From assembly GCA_009869945.1 (NCBI GenBank), contig WIXG01000002.1, positions 186,001 to 250,000 of the forward strand: a stretch of DNA of 64,000 nt, written 5' to 3'. Shown piece after piece: positions 1 to 13,959 of this stretch. The notes beneath the pieces were generated by a model that was not told the DNA's origin, did not search any database, and saw nothing but the letters and a program-made list of their open reading frames with translations. Each line of letters opens with the position of its first letter. The first letter of the stretch is position 1. A program made the position numbers and the translations under genes. Source of the stretch: Mesaphorura yosii (Eukaryota > Arthropoda > Collembola > Poduromorpha > Tullbergiidae).

Positions 1-74
1 TTTGGCCAGGTAATAAATTTTCATTAGCTTCCTCCTCGACTCGGCCTTGGCACTTGGTTCTCAAACTCCAAGTT

Positions 75-3000
75 CTAAGCACCCGCTGTGCTCATGTGCA
101 CCACGTGCGTCGATCTCACCGACGCGTTCCTCGCGATTTTTAATGACCTATTAATTCTGCACGTGATCAGGTCCCAGAAAGATAGCCTAAATTTTTTGCT
201 GAGAAAGGCATACAAAATGGGATTGCTCGCATTATTCAGATATCTTATGAGGAACGTTATTGGCGTGAACAAGTTGCTGAAGAAGGAACCACCTGAATAG
301 CTCGAGCCCCAGTACTGCCACATTTTACGTGCGTGGAATGGCAAGTTGCAGACGGCAAAGACGAAGACGATGACGACGAGCATGCGAATCACTCGTCGCC
401 TGGACTTTAGTGCCCGAGTTCCGTAGGTGCAGCTTCGAACGACGCGCAGGCGACGGACTCGGCCGTTGGCGAGGTTGGTTTGTCGTGTTGAGCTCCGGCG
501 CACGGATGCGGACGTCGCCCGTTGCAGGCCGCCATTTCCCGTGGCTCCGCTGCTGCTGTCTCTACCTCCCAGCCCGTTCTGCTCGAGCAATCTATCACTC
601 CAGGCCACGCTATTAATTTGTCTCGCAGAGGCGATCGGGGACTCGTTGTCACACGATGACCGACCTTGAGCTCGTGCACTCTTCACCTCGTGTCCGTCCC
701 CAGCCAGCCCACTTTGCAACTGATTATCGGAATCGGACGCTTTCATGAGTATTGTGCAGTGAGCTCGAGTGTTTCTTCTGTGTCCGTTGCTCTGGCCGTT
801 CTTCTTACCACTCTTCTCCATCGAATCGAATTTCACAACGACAATTGGCTCGGTTGAGCTAATCCTCTGCTTCTCGTGCCCGTTACCATCTCCATTGCCA
901 TTACTGTGGGACGATGATGAGGAAGACGAGGAAGAACTGTTTAACAAGTGAGTGTTTGCACTGGGCTTGAGAATTCCGCAACTTGGTCTGTGCGCCCCTT
1001 CACTTGGCATGGGCATGGGCATCGCGCTTGTGTTGGTAGTCGGGTAGTAGTAATTTTCTGCCTGTGCCGCTGCGGAGTACGAGACCATCTTCATCTTCTG
1101 CGAGCCTTGACTAGGCAGGGACTTAGTCGACCCGAAAATGTTTGCGCAGTTGAGACAGCATTTGGAGGAGGTGTTGACCAGCGACCTGGTGCAGGTCCCG
1201 CAGCACAGAATTTCGGTGCACGAGACTTGTTGCTTTTTCATGTTTCCACCGTCCTGAATGTCGTTGCTGCTCGACGAGCTGCTCGGTTCGTTGCCTATCT
1301 CGTCGCCCGCCTTCAGAATTTCTCCACCCCCAACGTTGGTAGCACCGCCAGAGTTGGCATTTCCAGTGGTGGTGGTCGTCATGCCGTGGCTGCTCCTCCA
1401 CAGCACAATTCCGATCTTTGAGTAGAGCACCGTGATGATGCCCAGCGGGAGGACGAAGAGGAGTCCGAAATTGACGACGTCATACACTTTTGAGTCGTAC
1501 GTGGTACGGAGTGGAATGCAAATGATTTCCCCGATTCCATCAAATGTATGAGAAATGATATCCGAGAAGATTAGCTTTGGAGAGCTGTACAGGGCACTCA
1601 GAGTCCAGACTCCGACAATCGTCATCTGGGAATGTGCAAAGAGTCATAATGAAATGATTTTAGTATGAAGAAGTTTAATTTCCTGACGCGATGACGCGAA
1701 GACATAATTCGCGGTGGCACAAGTTCTTAGGCTCTTTTCTTCTCTTAGACATTTTTGAACCGTTTTCTATTACCATTCATTGCAAAGAAAAGTGCCCGAA
1801 ACGGAGAAACGATAAAGTTCTGCAAAAGTTCTGATAGATTGCCCTGCAGAATACCTGAGCAATTTATTTTCACACTTGCGCTAGGCTCTCTTTCTTGAAT
1901 CGTCTTGCCTCTCTCGGCTGTGGAGTAATTCGATATTAGAGTCTTTTCGAAAAGATTTTTCATTTGCCACTTGAAACAAAATCTTTACACTCGGGCCAGC
2001 GAAGTGGTTCTCAAGAGCCTAAAACAAGCCTCAAGAGCTTAATGCATTTCACATGAAATTACTCGGAGCTTTGCACATATTTTCCAGGCACACGAGTATT
2101 GACCCACTTCACGTTTGTGACAAAATCCTTAGCACTTAATGGAAACAATTCATAAATTGTTACAAGTCTTTTAAGGAATGTGTAAAAGTGTTACAATGAA
2201 AAGACGTTGACGTTGTAGATGGAAAGGATGCAAAATTGTTAACACACAGAATTCAGATTCGATACGGCGTATCTGGCGCCTACGACAGAAAAGTGTTGTC
2301 TGTTAGTTCAGTTTTCGTGAAAGCATTAAATTTTTTCCACTTTCTTTTCCAGAGCAAAATATGGAGGTCTGTTTCTATACGCTGTATGAGTGAAAAAATC
2401 TGAAATTAAATTCATGCATGTCAGTTATATTTTTGAGTATGACTGGTTCATATTTTCACATTGTATTCAAATTCGTGGATTCACGTTTGCTTCGCCGAGT
2501 CTTAAATACTATTACACAATAAACCACATTTTTGCAGGAATGATAAAAACAACGAAGACGCCTTATGTCCTTATGCGAGACCCGGAAAAGGAGTTCAGTG
2601 TTTCATTCTGCAATACGATAAATACGTGGATCAAGTGCTTAAAAATTGTATGTCTCCTCTGCCATTCTTTCTTCTTCCGCTCATGCGGCGATTTGGGAAA
2701 GAAATAACTAAGTAAATCCTATCAGAAAAATGGGCGGATTTGCAGAAAGCTAAGAACACCGCTAGAACTCGGGAGGGTCTTTACCCACGTCATTCATGAT
2801 CATGACTTTCATGTTCATAAGCCATAAGCCATAAATCTTGGTGCGCTGTAGTCTTGAGGAATTGGCATTTAATAATAACTCTTTGTGACTGAGACGTAAT
2901 GCATATATGAACGGCCGACCCCAACCCTGAGTCTCGTCTAGGCCTTCGTATTTAATTTCGTGACATTTCTCTTGTTCCATGCTGTGGTTGTAATCTAATC

Positions 3001-6000
3001 TTGACCTACGAATTCCGGGCATAGAAGAACAGGCAATTAATCGAGACCCAAATCGCCAATTCCCTTTCCAAATATAGAAAACCGTCGTGCAGTGCAGCAC
3101 GGTGCAAAACCGCACTCGCACTCGTAAATTAATGGCTAATAAAAAGCAAGATTAATTTCGGTCGCTTTTGCCATTCTTCTCGAAACACTAGCGTCGAGCG
3201 AGAAAGTCGCCGCCGCCACGTTGGCCGCCTGCTGTTTATGAACCGATTATACCATTAATTTAATTTATTGAAGTCACATGTCGCGTGCTCCGAAATTCTA
3301 AATTGGGGATTCCCGTCTTTCCCATGTATCCTTGCACATTGTACGCGTCGTGTCGTGTGCATTGCAGACAGTTAATAAAAATCCGCAATAAACGTCTCGC
3401 CCTACAAATTATCGTTTGATAAAATTACATTGCAAAATTACATTGTTTACTTATTAATGCGAATTGCGAATTACGTGAGTGCACGTGAACGTTGTCCTTG
3501 CAGCGCGCTGCAGTGTGTGGCTTGGTTATCGTTGTCTTGAATTCTTTTCACACCAAGACAGACAGAATCCAATTTACGAATTTACTCTACATATGTGCCC
3601 TGCAACGGCAGCATTGCTCAAGTGTGCTTTGGAGTTTTCAGAAATTGCTGATGCTGATTGACACCGACATGACACGACGAAACAGAATCAAATCAAAACG
3701 GATAACTTGAGTAAACAAATTCCAATTTCTTTCTACTTCACGTCACGTTTCAAAAAAATTGAAGCGAGACAGAATTTATTTTGGTATCTTTGAATAAATA
3801 ATTGAACTGTCTCGAAACTGGTGTTTTGAGCGAATCCAGTTAAACTGTCCGTCTCAAAAACTCATGCATGCTTGATTGGCGTCGGCGAGTCGGCACGTCT
3901 CTCAAAAAGCCTGGACAAACGTATACGCAATGCGCATAAACTGGTCCTTCTCGTTTATTCGTGCCCTGAACGCACAAACTGGAATAATCAATCATTTATT
4001 CATTTGGCTGACTAATTTTGACGCACGAACTCAAAGTCAAACCAACGCGGCAATGCCCGCATGCGTGTGCGTGTCACGCCCTGAAAATCCTTTTGTAACC
4101 TCCACAAATGAATGAATTTGCATATTGCGGTTCAACGAACCAAAAGACGGGTCCTGTCATCTTAATTTGATTAAAATCGCCAGAAATAGGCAGGAATCTA
4201 TTTTTGATCAAAATTGGATTATACTTCTCAAATTTTGAATTTTGTGGACAAAGCTAAACACTAACGGCTGAAAACAGACGTAAGGTCCAGAAAAGAGAAA
4301 TCCAGAGAAAATTGAATAAGCCAGAGATTTACCATAAGCTTAACAAAATTGAGTTCTTACATTCTCAGTCGAATTGCTAAGAAATGTCATTGTGTCATCA
4401 TCTGATCTCTAATCTCTACCAGCGAGGAGACTAAAAGTAGACTGGGCAGACGTCCTGCCACATCCATGCAATAAACTTACCCGCAGTCGACTGAGTGTGA
4501 GCCACTCTTTGCAGCGCATCGGATGAATGATTGCCAAGTACCGCTCGATGCAAATTACGACCAGGATGAGAATCGAGGCTGTGTGACTCAGCTCCGTGAT
4601 GAAAAAGTACATCTTGCAGAGAAAAGCACCAAACACCCAGCTGGAATAGAACAACAAAGAATGTGAACATTAAACATTGAATTGAGTCCAGGCCCAGGCT
4701 CCCATCGGATTTTTTTCTGCCGCCGCTGCCTGTTATGTTGCGGCTCAGTGGCTAGAGCTTCTTGGGAAAATGTAAATTATACTTCCCTTCACTTTTCAAT
4801 TGGGAATTCGCAACTAGAAACTCCCATTCAGCTTCTGGACGGGAATACGGCTGGATTTTTTGGATAAAAATTTGCCATTTGCAGCATGTAGTGTTTATAC
4901 AAGACTACGGCATGCCGGCATGAGAATCATTCACATTCTGATCTGACTCCACAATTTAGCGGCGCCATATGGTGCGTGATGCGGTGGTATGCTCCCGGGC
5001 ATCGACACCGCCGCACCCGCATGCATTGATTTACTACGAGCCACAGTTAAATTGAATAATGTATGGGCTTCATATTTTATGTTGTCAACCGAAATAACTC
5101 ATCCTTATCTCAGGAGACCTCCAGCAAAAGAACGATTATCTTGCTTGGAACAGGCGACAGTGACAGTTTGCTTGCGAATTCGAACTTGTACTACAGCGAC
5201 AAAATAAAAGACTGACTTTTACGCTGAAAATTCAAGGTCTAAATTCTTGGAGACTAGGCCCACTTTTTACGAAAGGTTTTACGTTGCACGTAGTATTTTT
5301 AATTTACAAAATTTTGCTGAGAAAGTCTTCTTTCCGTGAAGTGAGTAATAAATGAGAAAAACGGCCGTGCTTACCTTTTCATGATGTACATATAAAGATT
5401 TTGGTAGACGCAAAAAATTGCCACACAGAGATCGGCAAATGCGAGGTTCGCGAGACAGAAATTTGTGACAGATCGCATACGCCAGTGGAGTGTGACGACG
5501 AGAATCACCATCAGATTGCCTGCATATAAATAAGAAATTGTGGACCATCATTGCTTTGCTGAAGCGTGAAGAGCGCGTGACAAAGGTGAAAGTTGCACGA
5601 CTTGACTGTTTGAACAAATTGAACCACCGCGCTGTGTGACATTTGTATTGTCAACCACATCAAATTCGTAAAATTCGTACGTACTCAAAAGTATTTGATT
5701 GATTAAACCGCAAACGTAAATTGAGGGAACCATTCTGGAAGCGAGAGACCCGAGGGAGTCCTTAAAACTGAAGGGTGGATTTGTCTTGGCGATGGTGTTG
5801 GATTAAATGAAGTCGTGCCCGTGCCGTGCATCGGCACGGCATGTATTTGCTTATCTGCGCTTTGGACCGCCACCGCGGGCGTCTGAGCGTCCGTGTCAAT
5901 TGCCTGGCTTGACCTCATCTTCATGGAGTTTAGGACCTCAGTGCCCTGCCGTGCAGTTTCATTGGTTCAAAAGCGTAATTCCACACACCGCAGGCATGCA

Positions 6001-7104
6001 AAGATCAAAGTGAAAGTAAACAATTTTAATCTCTCCATCCGTCAGCCACTCATGGAGTATATTACAACTATGACATTCAGTATGGTGCTTGGGCAAAGTT
6101 TACCCGCTTACAGCTGAGCCGAGCATTGACTTTCACGGATCACGCGGAGGACATTCAGCGCAGCGAAGGTTAGAAAGACTTGGAAGACGTGTTCTAATAG
6201 ATGCTAAAGATAGCAACAGCAACAAAAGATAAGTCCATTAATCTTCTTCAGAAGCCGCGTCTGGTAATTCTTACTCCACTCGTATTAAGTAAGTGTGAGC
6301 AACAACGGCAGCAAGCAGTGGTTAATTTTATGCTTGCATACGTGACAGACAGTTGACGGACCAGCGCCCCATCAATCACTTGGAAAAGTGAAACAGTTTC
6401 CGTGTGTAGTGTAAAGAAAGTTAGAAAGTGTAAAGAAATTTCTCTTCTCCTTCTTCGTCGCCTTCACTGTCGCTGTCGCTTTGGGCTTGTGTGCGATCTG
6501 TCAGAAACTCGAGTCGGGCATTTCAGTGCGAAAGGCCACCGAGAAAAAACACACTTTCTTAATGCACTGCATTGTTGAAGTGCCAATCCAAACTTTTACT
6601 TGCGTACTACACGTCAGTGTAGATTAAAATCAACTTTTCTTGCTGCGTCCTCGTCACGGCCCAAGAATTTCCTTTCTCACCATAATCTTGGCATACTTAT
6701 TCTAAACTCTGAATATTGACAATTAACTTAATGAAGTCTGCGCATGAATGAATCAAAATACGCCAAATATTGGCTGTGGCTCTTGGATGACAGTACTTTA
6801 ACCATTTTAACCTTGTCAGCGACTGAATTGCACTTAATTACTGTGTCAAGTAACTCTCAACTCTTGTCTCCTCTGATGTCTGTGTTTGCTTACCGAAGAA
6901 ACACGAGATGAAAACCGCCGAGTACACACTCAGGAAAATGGCTTTCACGTCCCATCTCTCAAACGCGTACTCATTCGGATTATCTTCCCCACCATATTGC
7001 TGGTCGAATGAGGCGGCCGTCGCCGTGCTGGTGATCGCACTTCCGTTGTACACGGGAGCCAACATCGTCGTCAGGCTGCTTGTGCTGGTGGTTGAGCTCG
7101 TCAT
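75..7104 (-). CDS. TrissinR: Trissin receptor (class A neuropeptide GPCR)
   Basis: Four coding exons: 7104-6894, 5519-5375, 4640-4481 and 1625-75. All junctions are GT-AG and phases agree (688 aa). The protein is a seven-helix plasma-membrane receptor. TM1 is at about residues 53-80. TM2 holds NLAFADLC. TM3 ends in the G-protein motif ERY (151-153) followed by LAIIHP. TM5 is at about 222-246, TM6 carries CNLPFHARKMWQYW, and TM7 has the NPILY motif near 640. SWVFGAFLCKMYFF, ILVVICIERY and the TM6 block match insect trissin receptors from memory; trissin is a Cys-rich neuropeptide. Intracellular loop 3 is about 330 residues, Ser/Gly/Asn-rich and low in complexity. An acceptor at 7110-7112 just before the ATG means at least one 5' UTR exon lies further upstream. 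The N-terminus has no signal peptide and a Ser/Thr-rich ectodomain. Confidence 0.85.
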
Positions 7105-7112
7105 CGAATCTG

Positions 7113-10100
7113 CGAATTGAAATTGCATGCAGAAAAATGAGATTTGGAACAAATTTTGATTTGACTTGAGAGACGGACTTCCGACAAAGACAAATTGCCC
7201 CAATTTATTACCGGGATCGTTGACGAGTATGCTTGATTGAATTCCGGCCATTTCCGCGAAATGCGAACGCACACTTTGCACTTTTTAACTTGACAAACTT
7301 ACTTATTCATAACGATCTGTCCCACAATGCTCTGTATTATTAAAACCTGCGTAAGCAAACAAGCGTAGTGTCAAGTGCCGGCTTGGCTTTGACTTTGAGT
7401 TGACTGTTAACTCGAGTATTCATTTGTCACGTCCCACAAAAACAGAAATAGAATCTCTCTGAGTGGGTCGAGCTTTCTCGGAACTTTCCTTGATCTCTGG
7501 TGCCCGTTTCCCGCTACTGTAAAAAAACACTTTTTCGCGGCTGCTACTTCTGATTTGTTTCTCCTTTTTCACGAATTACTCGCTAAATGCTTACGACGCG
7601 AAATCTAATCCATTCAAAGTATCTACCCTTTCTCAATATCTGAGTCGCAAACCCCGGCACTTGTCACACTGAATTGCACATCACTTCATAAGAATGAACG
7701 AAGGGTGAAGAAAATTGCAAGATACACTGGAAACTTTGAACTTCTAATCAGTTATACAAACAAAAGCACTGGTACAAAGATAAACAAACACCCGGGAGCT
7801 ATTCTTACTTCTTGCTCCTCTCAAATTCCAGAACAATGAACATGCAAACTCACTTAAATGTTTTAACTTTCAAGAGAGACACGAAGATCCATCCGTAGTT
7901 GCACGAGGATTCGCCCTTTGTGAATTAATTGAGAGCAGAGCACCAGAACCGAATCACTTCAAGTCAGCCACCCGACCAACTCAAACACAATCTGAATCTA
8001 AGATGTTGGAAGATGTTGTCCACACCTTACAGAAACCCGAACAGCAGAATTCTGCTCTGAACGCCACGAGTACAAAAATGAGACTCCGTGCACGAAACTA
8101 CAAAACGCAAGACTTTAACGAACGAACCAGATTCGCAGTGCCAGGTCTGAAACCTAAAGCAGACTTTCTCCAGCGTGAAAATGGCTGAAACCAAACGCTG
8201 CAAATGTGTTGAAGGTGGCCGAAGCGTGGACGGGGAAAAAGAGACAAAACTCATTTTCAGGCAGGCTTTTCCATTGCCAGGGCAATTTCATCATCTCTGG
8301 ATTCTAAATTCTAGGCTCTCGATTCTCGATTCTTGAGTGTTTGCGCTTATTATCCGGGCGAAACTGATATCCACTTCAGGCGGCCCAGATCCTGGAAGTA
8401 AACGCGGATGTTATTACATCCTTAACATAACAATGTAATAGCAATAACAATGTGCATTACATTACGGCGTGTGGCGCATGTGGCGGTGGTGCGGGTTCTT
8501 CCGCTTTCCGCAAATGATTTCTTGGGAAGCGTTTTATGTCACAAGAGCCCGAGAAATTCAGACAAATGAGGACAGGCGCACGACGTGCACTTCACTAACT
8601 AACCGTCATCAAGCTGAATAAAATGCAATGCGAAATACAATCCGAAATTCGAAATCTCAACATATGCCTTGAAAGTCGACAAACCCCAAATACCTCATTT
8701 GTGTGCAGAATTGCGATCTATTTTTAGCACAACGTGGGTTGGAACGAAGCGCGTTCCAAGTTGTGGGCTTTCTCCAGCAACATTTTCTCCGATTGTAGCA
8801 ACGAGCCGCGTTCTTCGCCTCAATTCCTGTCCATGTTGAATTAAAACTGGAGTATATATTTAGCTTAGCGTCTTGATTTCTGTTCCCCGAATATAACTGA
8901 TTCAAAGCACGAGTAAAATGCGACTTTTTCCTCTCCTCGCTGACTGTTACTAATTTGACTTGCATCTTTCAAAGCATTTCTAAAAGTATTTCCAGCATGT
9001 GGACGTGAATTTGGAACAAATCAATTGGAAAGAAAGCTGAAAATAAAGTGCTGCTCGTAATTGCTTTCATTAAACGCTGCCGGCCTTGGCATGGAATAAT
9101 ACCGTTTTCAAAGGCAATGAATTCTCGTCTTAATTTCTACTTGATTGCTCGCTTTTATCTTTTCGCATGCCTTTGGCAAGGACCACGAATTCGCTGCGAT
9201 TTGAAGTTCAAGGCTGTCTGCTGTCCAAAGCCCGCGTCTGTGCATGAATTCGATTTTGTGGGAAAGGCCACTTTTCCAAGAGCTTCCTGGAAATCCAGTC
9301 TCAATTCATAACGAACGCTGCGCAGTCGTGGCCTGTGGCGCTGCGCTGTGCAGCCTGGCAGACAAAATGGGTGACGGCTACGATCGCGGGACAAAATACG
9401 AGTCAGTCAGGAAAAATTAACTTCTAAACCCCACATCACTGCGCGCAAATACACACGCCCATCACTCATAAACGAAGCTGAATTATCTTGAAGCTGAATC
9501 TTGGCGCGTCTCGTCAAAGCAGGAAAATGACAGGTAGCTTAACGGAGCTAAAGAGGCAGCCAAGACGGCAGGCAAAGTGAAAGAATATGGAAAGGCTTAG
9601 GCTTTACTTTGCGATGGCTTTCCTCATGAATTTCATGTTTGGGCGGATAAGCCTGTCAAAAATTTGTCCAAGTGGAAGACGAGATATTTGCATTACTGCA
9701 AATTCGGCTAGGCATTTGGGCCTGGCGCTTGATGCGTCTTTTCACGTCCATGTCCAATTTTATCAATCGAACGCGTACGCGTGTAAAGCGTGCTTGCTTT
9801 TGCTTCAGGTTGGGCGGATGTTTGGATTTGGGCTGTGTTGCTGTGAAGCGTCGTAGCGAAAGCGTGGCCGGAGCGTAAAGAAAAGCAAATAATGAAAAAC
9901 AGGCGAATGACAAACGCAGAGCTTATATTTACTTTCTTCTGGTTTGGGAGATACTCAAGAGCGGTTTACGTTATTCGCAATATTAAATATGAGCTCGCTC
10001 GTTCATCCATGTGAGGACCTTGAATCTGGAAAACCGAAAAATTATTCTATTTCCCAAATTTCTATGCTCTCTTGGGCACAAGCAAGAACGCACAATGCTA

Positions 10101-11921
10101 GGCTGTTCTGTAATGCATGGCACAAAGATTGGGCTATGATGACTCTCTTTATGTACAAAGTGCGATTGTACAAAAGTTAGATTTTCAATAAGGGACTCCT
10201 CTCAAAGTCCGAAATCCATGAAATCTCCCAATATCCAGTCGAACGTCGAAGAATTCATTCGAATTGAGACAGAGAAAAGCATTTCTTCGTCACCAGCGTC
10301 GCCCATCGTGTAGGCGCGTCCTACGCTACGCTGGTTTTCAGTCTTCCTTTGGAAATTCGAGGAGCACGAGCACGGAATTGGGACGGGACTTGTGAGACAA
10401 GAAAACAAAAGCGCAGTTTCTCCATCTCGAATCTTGACGATTGCAAGATGCTTTGTTCAGTGTTGGATATTAAAGCAGAAATGAAGCCAACGTAACGTGT
10501 GCGGCCTGGCGCGACGTGCATCATCCATCAGGAAGAAATCACATTCCGGATTTATATCCCACAGTCGTTGCCCGTAGCCCGTCGTTGTCTCGTTTAGATC
10601 GTAACTTCATCATCATCCATTCTTAGCATGCTTCTCAGCCAAGTTCAGTCGATTCCGAGTATTTCTGCCAATGCACATACTGCGATACTGGCTAGGTTGT
10701 GTTGACTGTTGACATATTTGTTATGATATTGTTTCATTTTGCACTCTGCATTACATTGCATTACATGACACATGTTCTGGCATTTCTTATTTCTTGGAAC
10801 GAATATTACAGCAGAAGAACAAAAGGATACAATGGTCCATGCTTTCCACGTATTTCTCCCACTCACGCATCACGAGTACGGCGTGTGTGGTTTTCCTCTG
10901 ATTTCCTACCACTGTCGTAAATATTTGCACTTCTTTCTGCGTCTCACAGGGCCACGTATTGTATCATTATCAGACTATTTGCAGAATAATTCTTCAATTT
11001 AGCGAACGAAGCTCACGCTCCCTTTTCGTAAATTACCCGGATTTGGTTCTTCTTCGTTAAAGCGTCAACAGACCTTGAAAGAATTCGACTGTTGCTGCTA
11101 TCTTTTGTCTTGGTGTGACCCAAATACAACTAATTTTAAGATTTTATTTTCTTCTGATCCCGGTTCAATGGCAAAGATGCACGTCGACGATTTACAGATT
11201 ACCAGCACCAGAGGACGAGAATTTGCATTATTAAGATTTGCTACTTGCTCGAAAATACTGTAAGCTGTGGCACATCTCTTCGCTCTCGCTGTCATTTTCT
11301 TCTATCGGGGTTAATATGATCGGATATGATTTCAAAGAGAAATCTAAAGTGGATTATTGCGATGCGAAGGCTGGAAGACAACAGGATTCATACTCCCGAC
11401 TTCCAAGTAGAAGAAGCAGAAGACTGATATCAATTGAAAGTTTTGTGACATCGATTTGGAATTTTTCATAACTTCGCAACCTCGCCTGAGATTTTTGTTC
11501 AATGTATTAATGCAATGCGATGCAAAGCGCACATTCTTTGTCTTTGTCACGACTCAAAGACTTCCATCAAAGTCAAAATTCTAGAACGACGACGACCTAC
11601 ATCAAAGAGAAGAATTCTAGAGTGTGTTTAGTTCAAAAGCAAGTTGCATTTTGCACAATGGAGAAAGTGTTTACGACAGTTTTATGACATTTCCATTTCG
11701 AGTGCCTATTATTATTAGTAAATGGTGCATGAATGAATGAACGCATGTGTTCAGGGCTACAAATAATTCCTTTCTCTGATTTCTCTGATCAGCAGTCTGT
11801 GAAATTTAGTGAAAACGATCCAAGATGCATCAAAAGCAGATATTAACTCACCCTTCACAAAGATGCATAGAGAAAGCTGATGCTGAAACATGCCGCTTTG
11901 TCTTATGAAGAAATTTCTTAA
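7113..11921. other. No gene recognised; 5' flank and probable first intron of the trissin receptor
   Basis: This stretch holds the upstream non-coding part of the receptor gene (the splice acceptor lies directly to its left). Short open frames of up to about 100 codons occur on both strands. None shows a domain, a believable splice pattern or protein-like composition. A low-complexity patch of repeated CTCGATTCT-like units lies near 8310-8335. I see no element ends or terminal repeats. Confidence 0.4.
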
Positions 11922-13959
11922 TCATTCGTCTGCAAAATCTGCCCGGAGTTCCACCTCGTCAAGCCGAACTGTCTCGGTCATGACGGCGCTGATGATGGCC
12001 GAGACGAGTACAAAGACAAGGAGAATGAATTTTCTGAGCGCGGCTCTCTGCAAATGAAGTTGTGCCATGACAGATCAAAGACGACTTGAAATGTTAAGTG
12101 TTTTGTTTACGCTCCAGCTACTTACGGGTGCTTGTTCGCTCGAGACCACGGGCATCGGGTAGCCGCACCAGGCTCTGCAGCCGCCGGTCTGCAGATGCCG
12201 GTCCGTCCAGTCAGTGTACAGTGTCATAATCAAGTACATTACGGCATGAAAACAGAGCCAAGTGATGGCTTTCTTGCTTATTGACTTGGGTGCCACGTTG
12301 TACGTGAACAACGGGGCGGCAATTATGTTTGTCACTAATTGAATGGAGATACCCTAATTATTACGCGTATACACTATTATTACACTACAAAGAATGTATC
12401 ATTATACTTACTTCCAAGGGCGTAAACAATGTGTCCCACTCCACAATGAAGCCTTGAGACGAATCCTCTCCAGTTGGGTTTGTCAGGCTGATACCAACCC
12501 AAAGCGCTCTGCAGTACGAGTAAAGACAAAGTGACGGCTCCGATGATCCCGTGCACTTGTTCCGTTGTATCGGAAGGAGGCAGATACTGAAGTCGATCGT
12601 AGCTAACTGTCAAATAGCCACACAGTGCCATGATCACTGCCAGCATCATGCATCCTGAATGAATCTGTCATTTCGCATAATAAAACGAGCAATTAATAAT
12701 GCGTATTGAGGCAAAGAAGACAATCAGTGCTTAGGCTTACAGAATGCCAGATTCTCCTGTTCAAAAAGTACATGTGAGCCCAAGTTTCCTTATAAAATCT
12801 GGCGAAAAACGTGCCCGTTGGGATCGCAGTTATCCAAATGAAGATCATGTAACACGCGTGCACTTGTTCGGGGTAGTACGAAGGACCAAGAGCCTGAAAC
12901 GCAATGAAAATGACAGCATGACAGGCAAGCCACACATGAATAGCGTGAGTGAACTCTTGGAATAACAAACGAAAAAGAGCAGTGAATGGGGCTCACAATA
13001 GACGGATTCCCTTTGTGAAAGTTGATCACAATGGAGGACATTCGTGCGCCGTGGTGCAGCAGTTTATCTGGCAATTAAGAGCAGATGCTTTTAAGTGAGT
13101 AATAAAATTCGTTGAAATGCCATTGTACGCCGTAGGCCTTAAGCCTTGGCTTGCATTACCGCCTCGTATTGGTCCACCAGCAACCAGAATATTGTGGACG
13201 TACTCGTACAGGAATTCGTCGCCGGAGAGTGTTTGTAGTTGTGTGTAGTTTAAAAATACGCTGCAGTACACGTGCGTGTCCCAGAGGGCCGTGGAAGCGA
13301 CGAATTCCGAAGTGTTGGCCTGCCTCAAGAATACAAGAGTTTGACGGATATTGCAGAATTGCAATTCTGTTACGCGATCAAGCATAAAATTTGAGTTTAC
13401 TCACAGTAGGCCAGTTTGTCCTTCCCGCATTGTACGATAAGCTTCCGTGGACTTCTGTTTCATTCCAGACACAGGCGACGACAACATCATCACCCTAAAA
13501 TACCCGACCAGATACACATATTCACCAGTTTGAAGTTATAAACTCTTATTAAGACACGAGGCGACCATTTACCATTTTACGATCCACGGACAGCGCACCA
13601 GCCACGTAGCCAGAGTCCTTGTCGTGACTTCTCACAGCATACAGCTGAAAATTAACTTCTTGCAGCCCGTGATCGCAGCCAAATGCGACGATGTAGTCAC
13701 AATTTCGGAAGCCTGGCTGAATGCATTCGTTGGAATGGGAATCGTTGCTTCGGTATGTAGACGCTGACAGCCTGACTCCGAGACAGCGACCGGTCTCGTC
13801 ACACATTTCGTAGAATCGCATCTTGAATGAGCTTGCATTCCGGTTGGCGGTTGGCACGTCATAATTCCTGTGACGTAGACGGGCGGAGGTGGCCAACAAT
13901 TTTGTGAGGAAAATTACACACATGATTAGCCAGTAACGGTGCAAAAGTTTAAAATTCAT
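11922..13959 (-). CDS. DOMON and cytochrome b561 transmembrane reductase (FRRS1-like)
   Basis: Eight exons: 13959-13573, 13494-13405, 13319-13160, 13067-12997, 12893-12741, 12664-12412, 12334-12126 and 12047-11922 (482 aa, phases all consistent). A signal peptide (about 1-26) is followed by an extracellular DOMON domain (about 40-190) and a multi-helix cytochrome b561 core (about 240-440). Four core histidines expected to bind two hemes are visible in the contexts EQVHACYM, WHSIHSGC, EQVHGIIG and GVGHIVYA. The family moves electrons across a membrane, for example to ferric iron; ferric-chelate reductase 1 is the closest named relative. The N-terminal reelin domain of vertebrate FRRS1 is absent, which is usual for shorter invertebrate members. 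The substrate here is inferred. The C-terminal exon adds one more hydrophobic helix and an acidic tail. Confidence 0.85.

Noticed and set aside
948-1421. 157-codon frame on the plus strand opposite the trissin receptor
   Set aside because: Antisense shadow of the long low-complexity loop 3; composition follows the coding strand.
2390-2707. 105-codon plus-strand frame
   Set aside because: Located in the last intron of the trissin receptor on the opposite strand, with no domain and no splice or promoter context.
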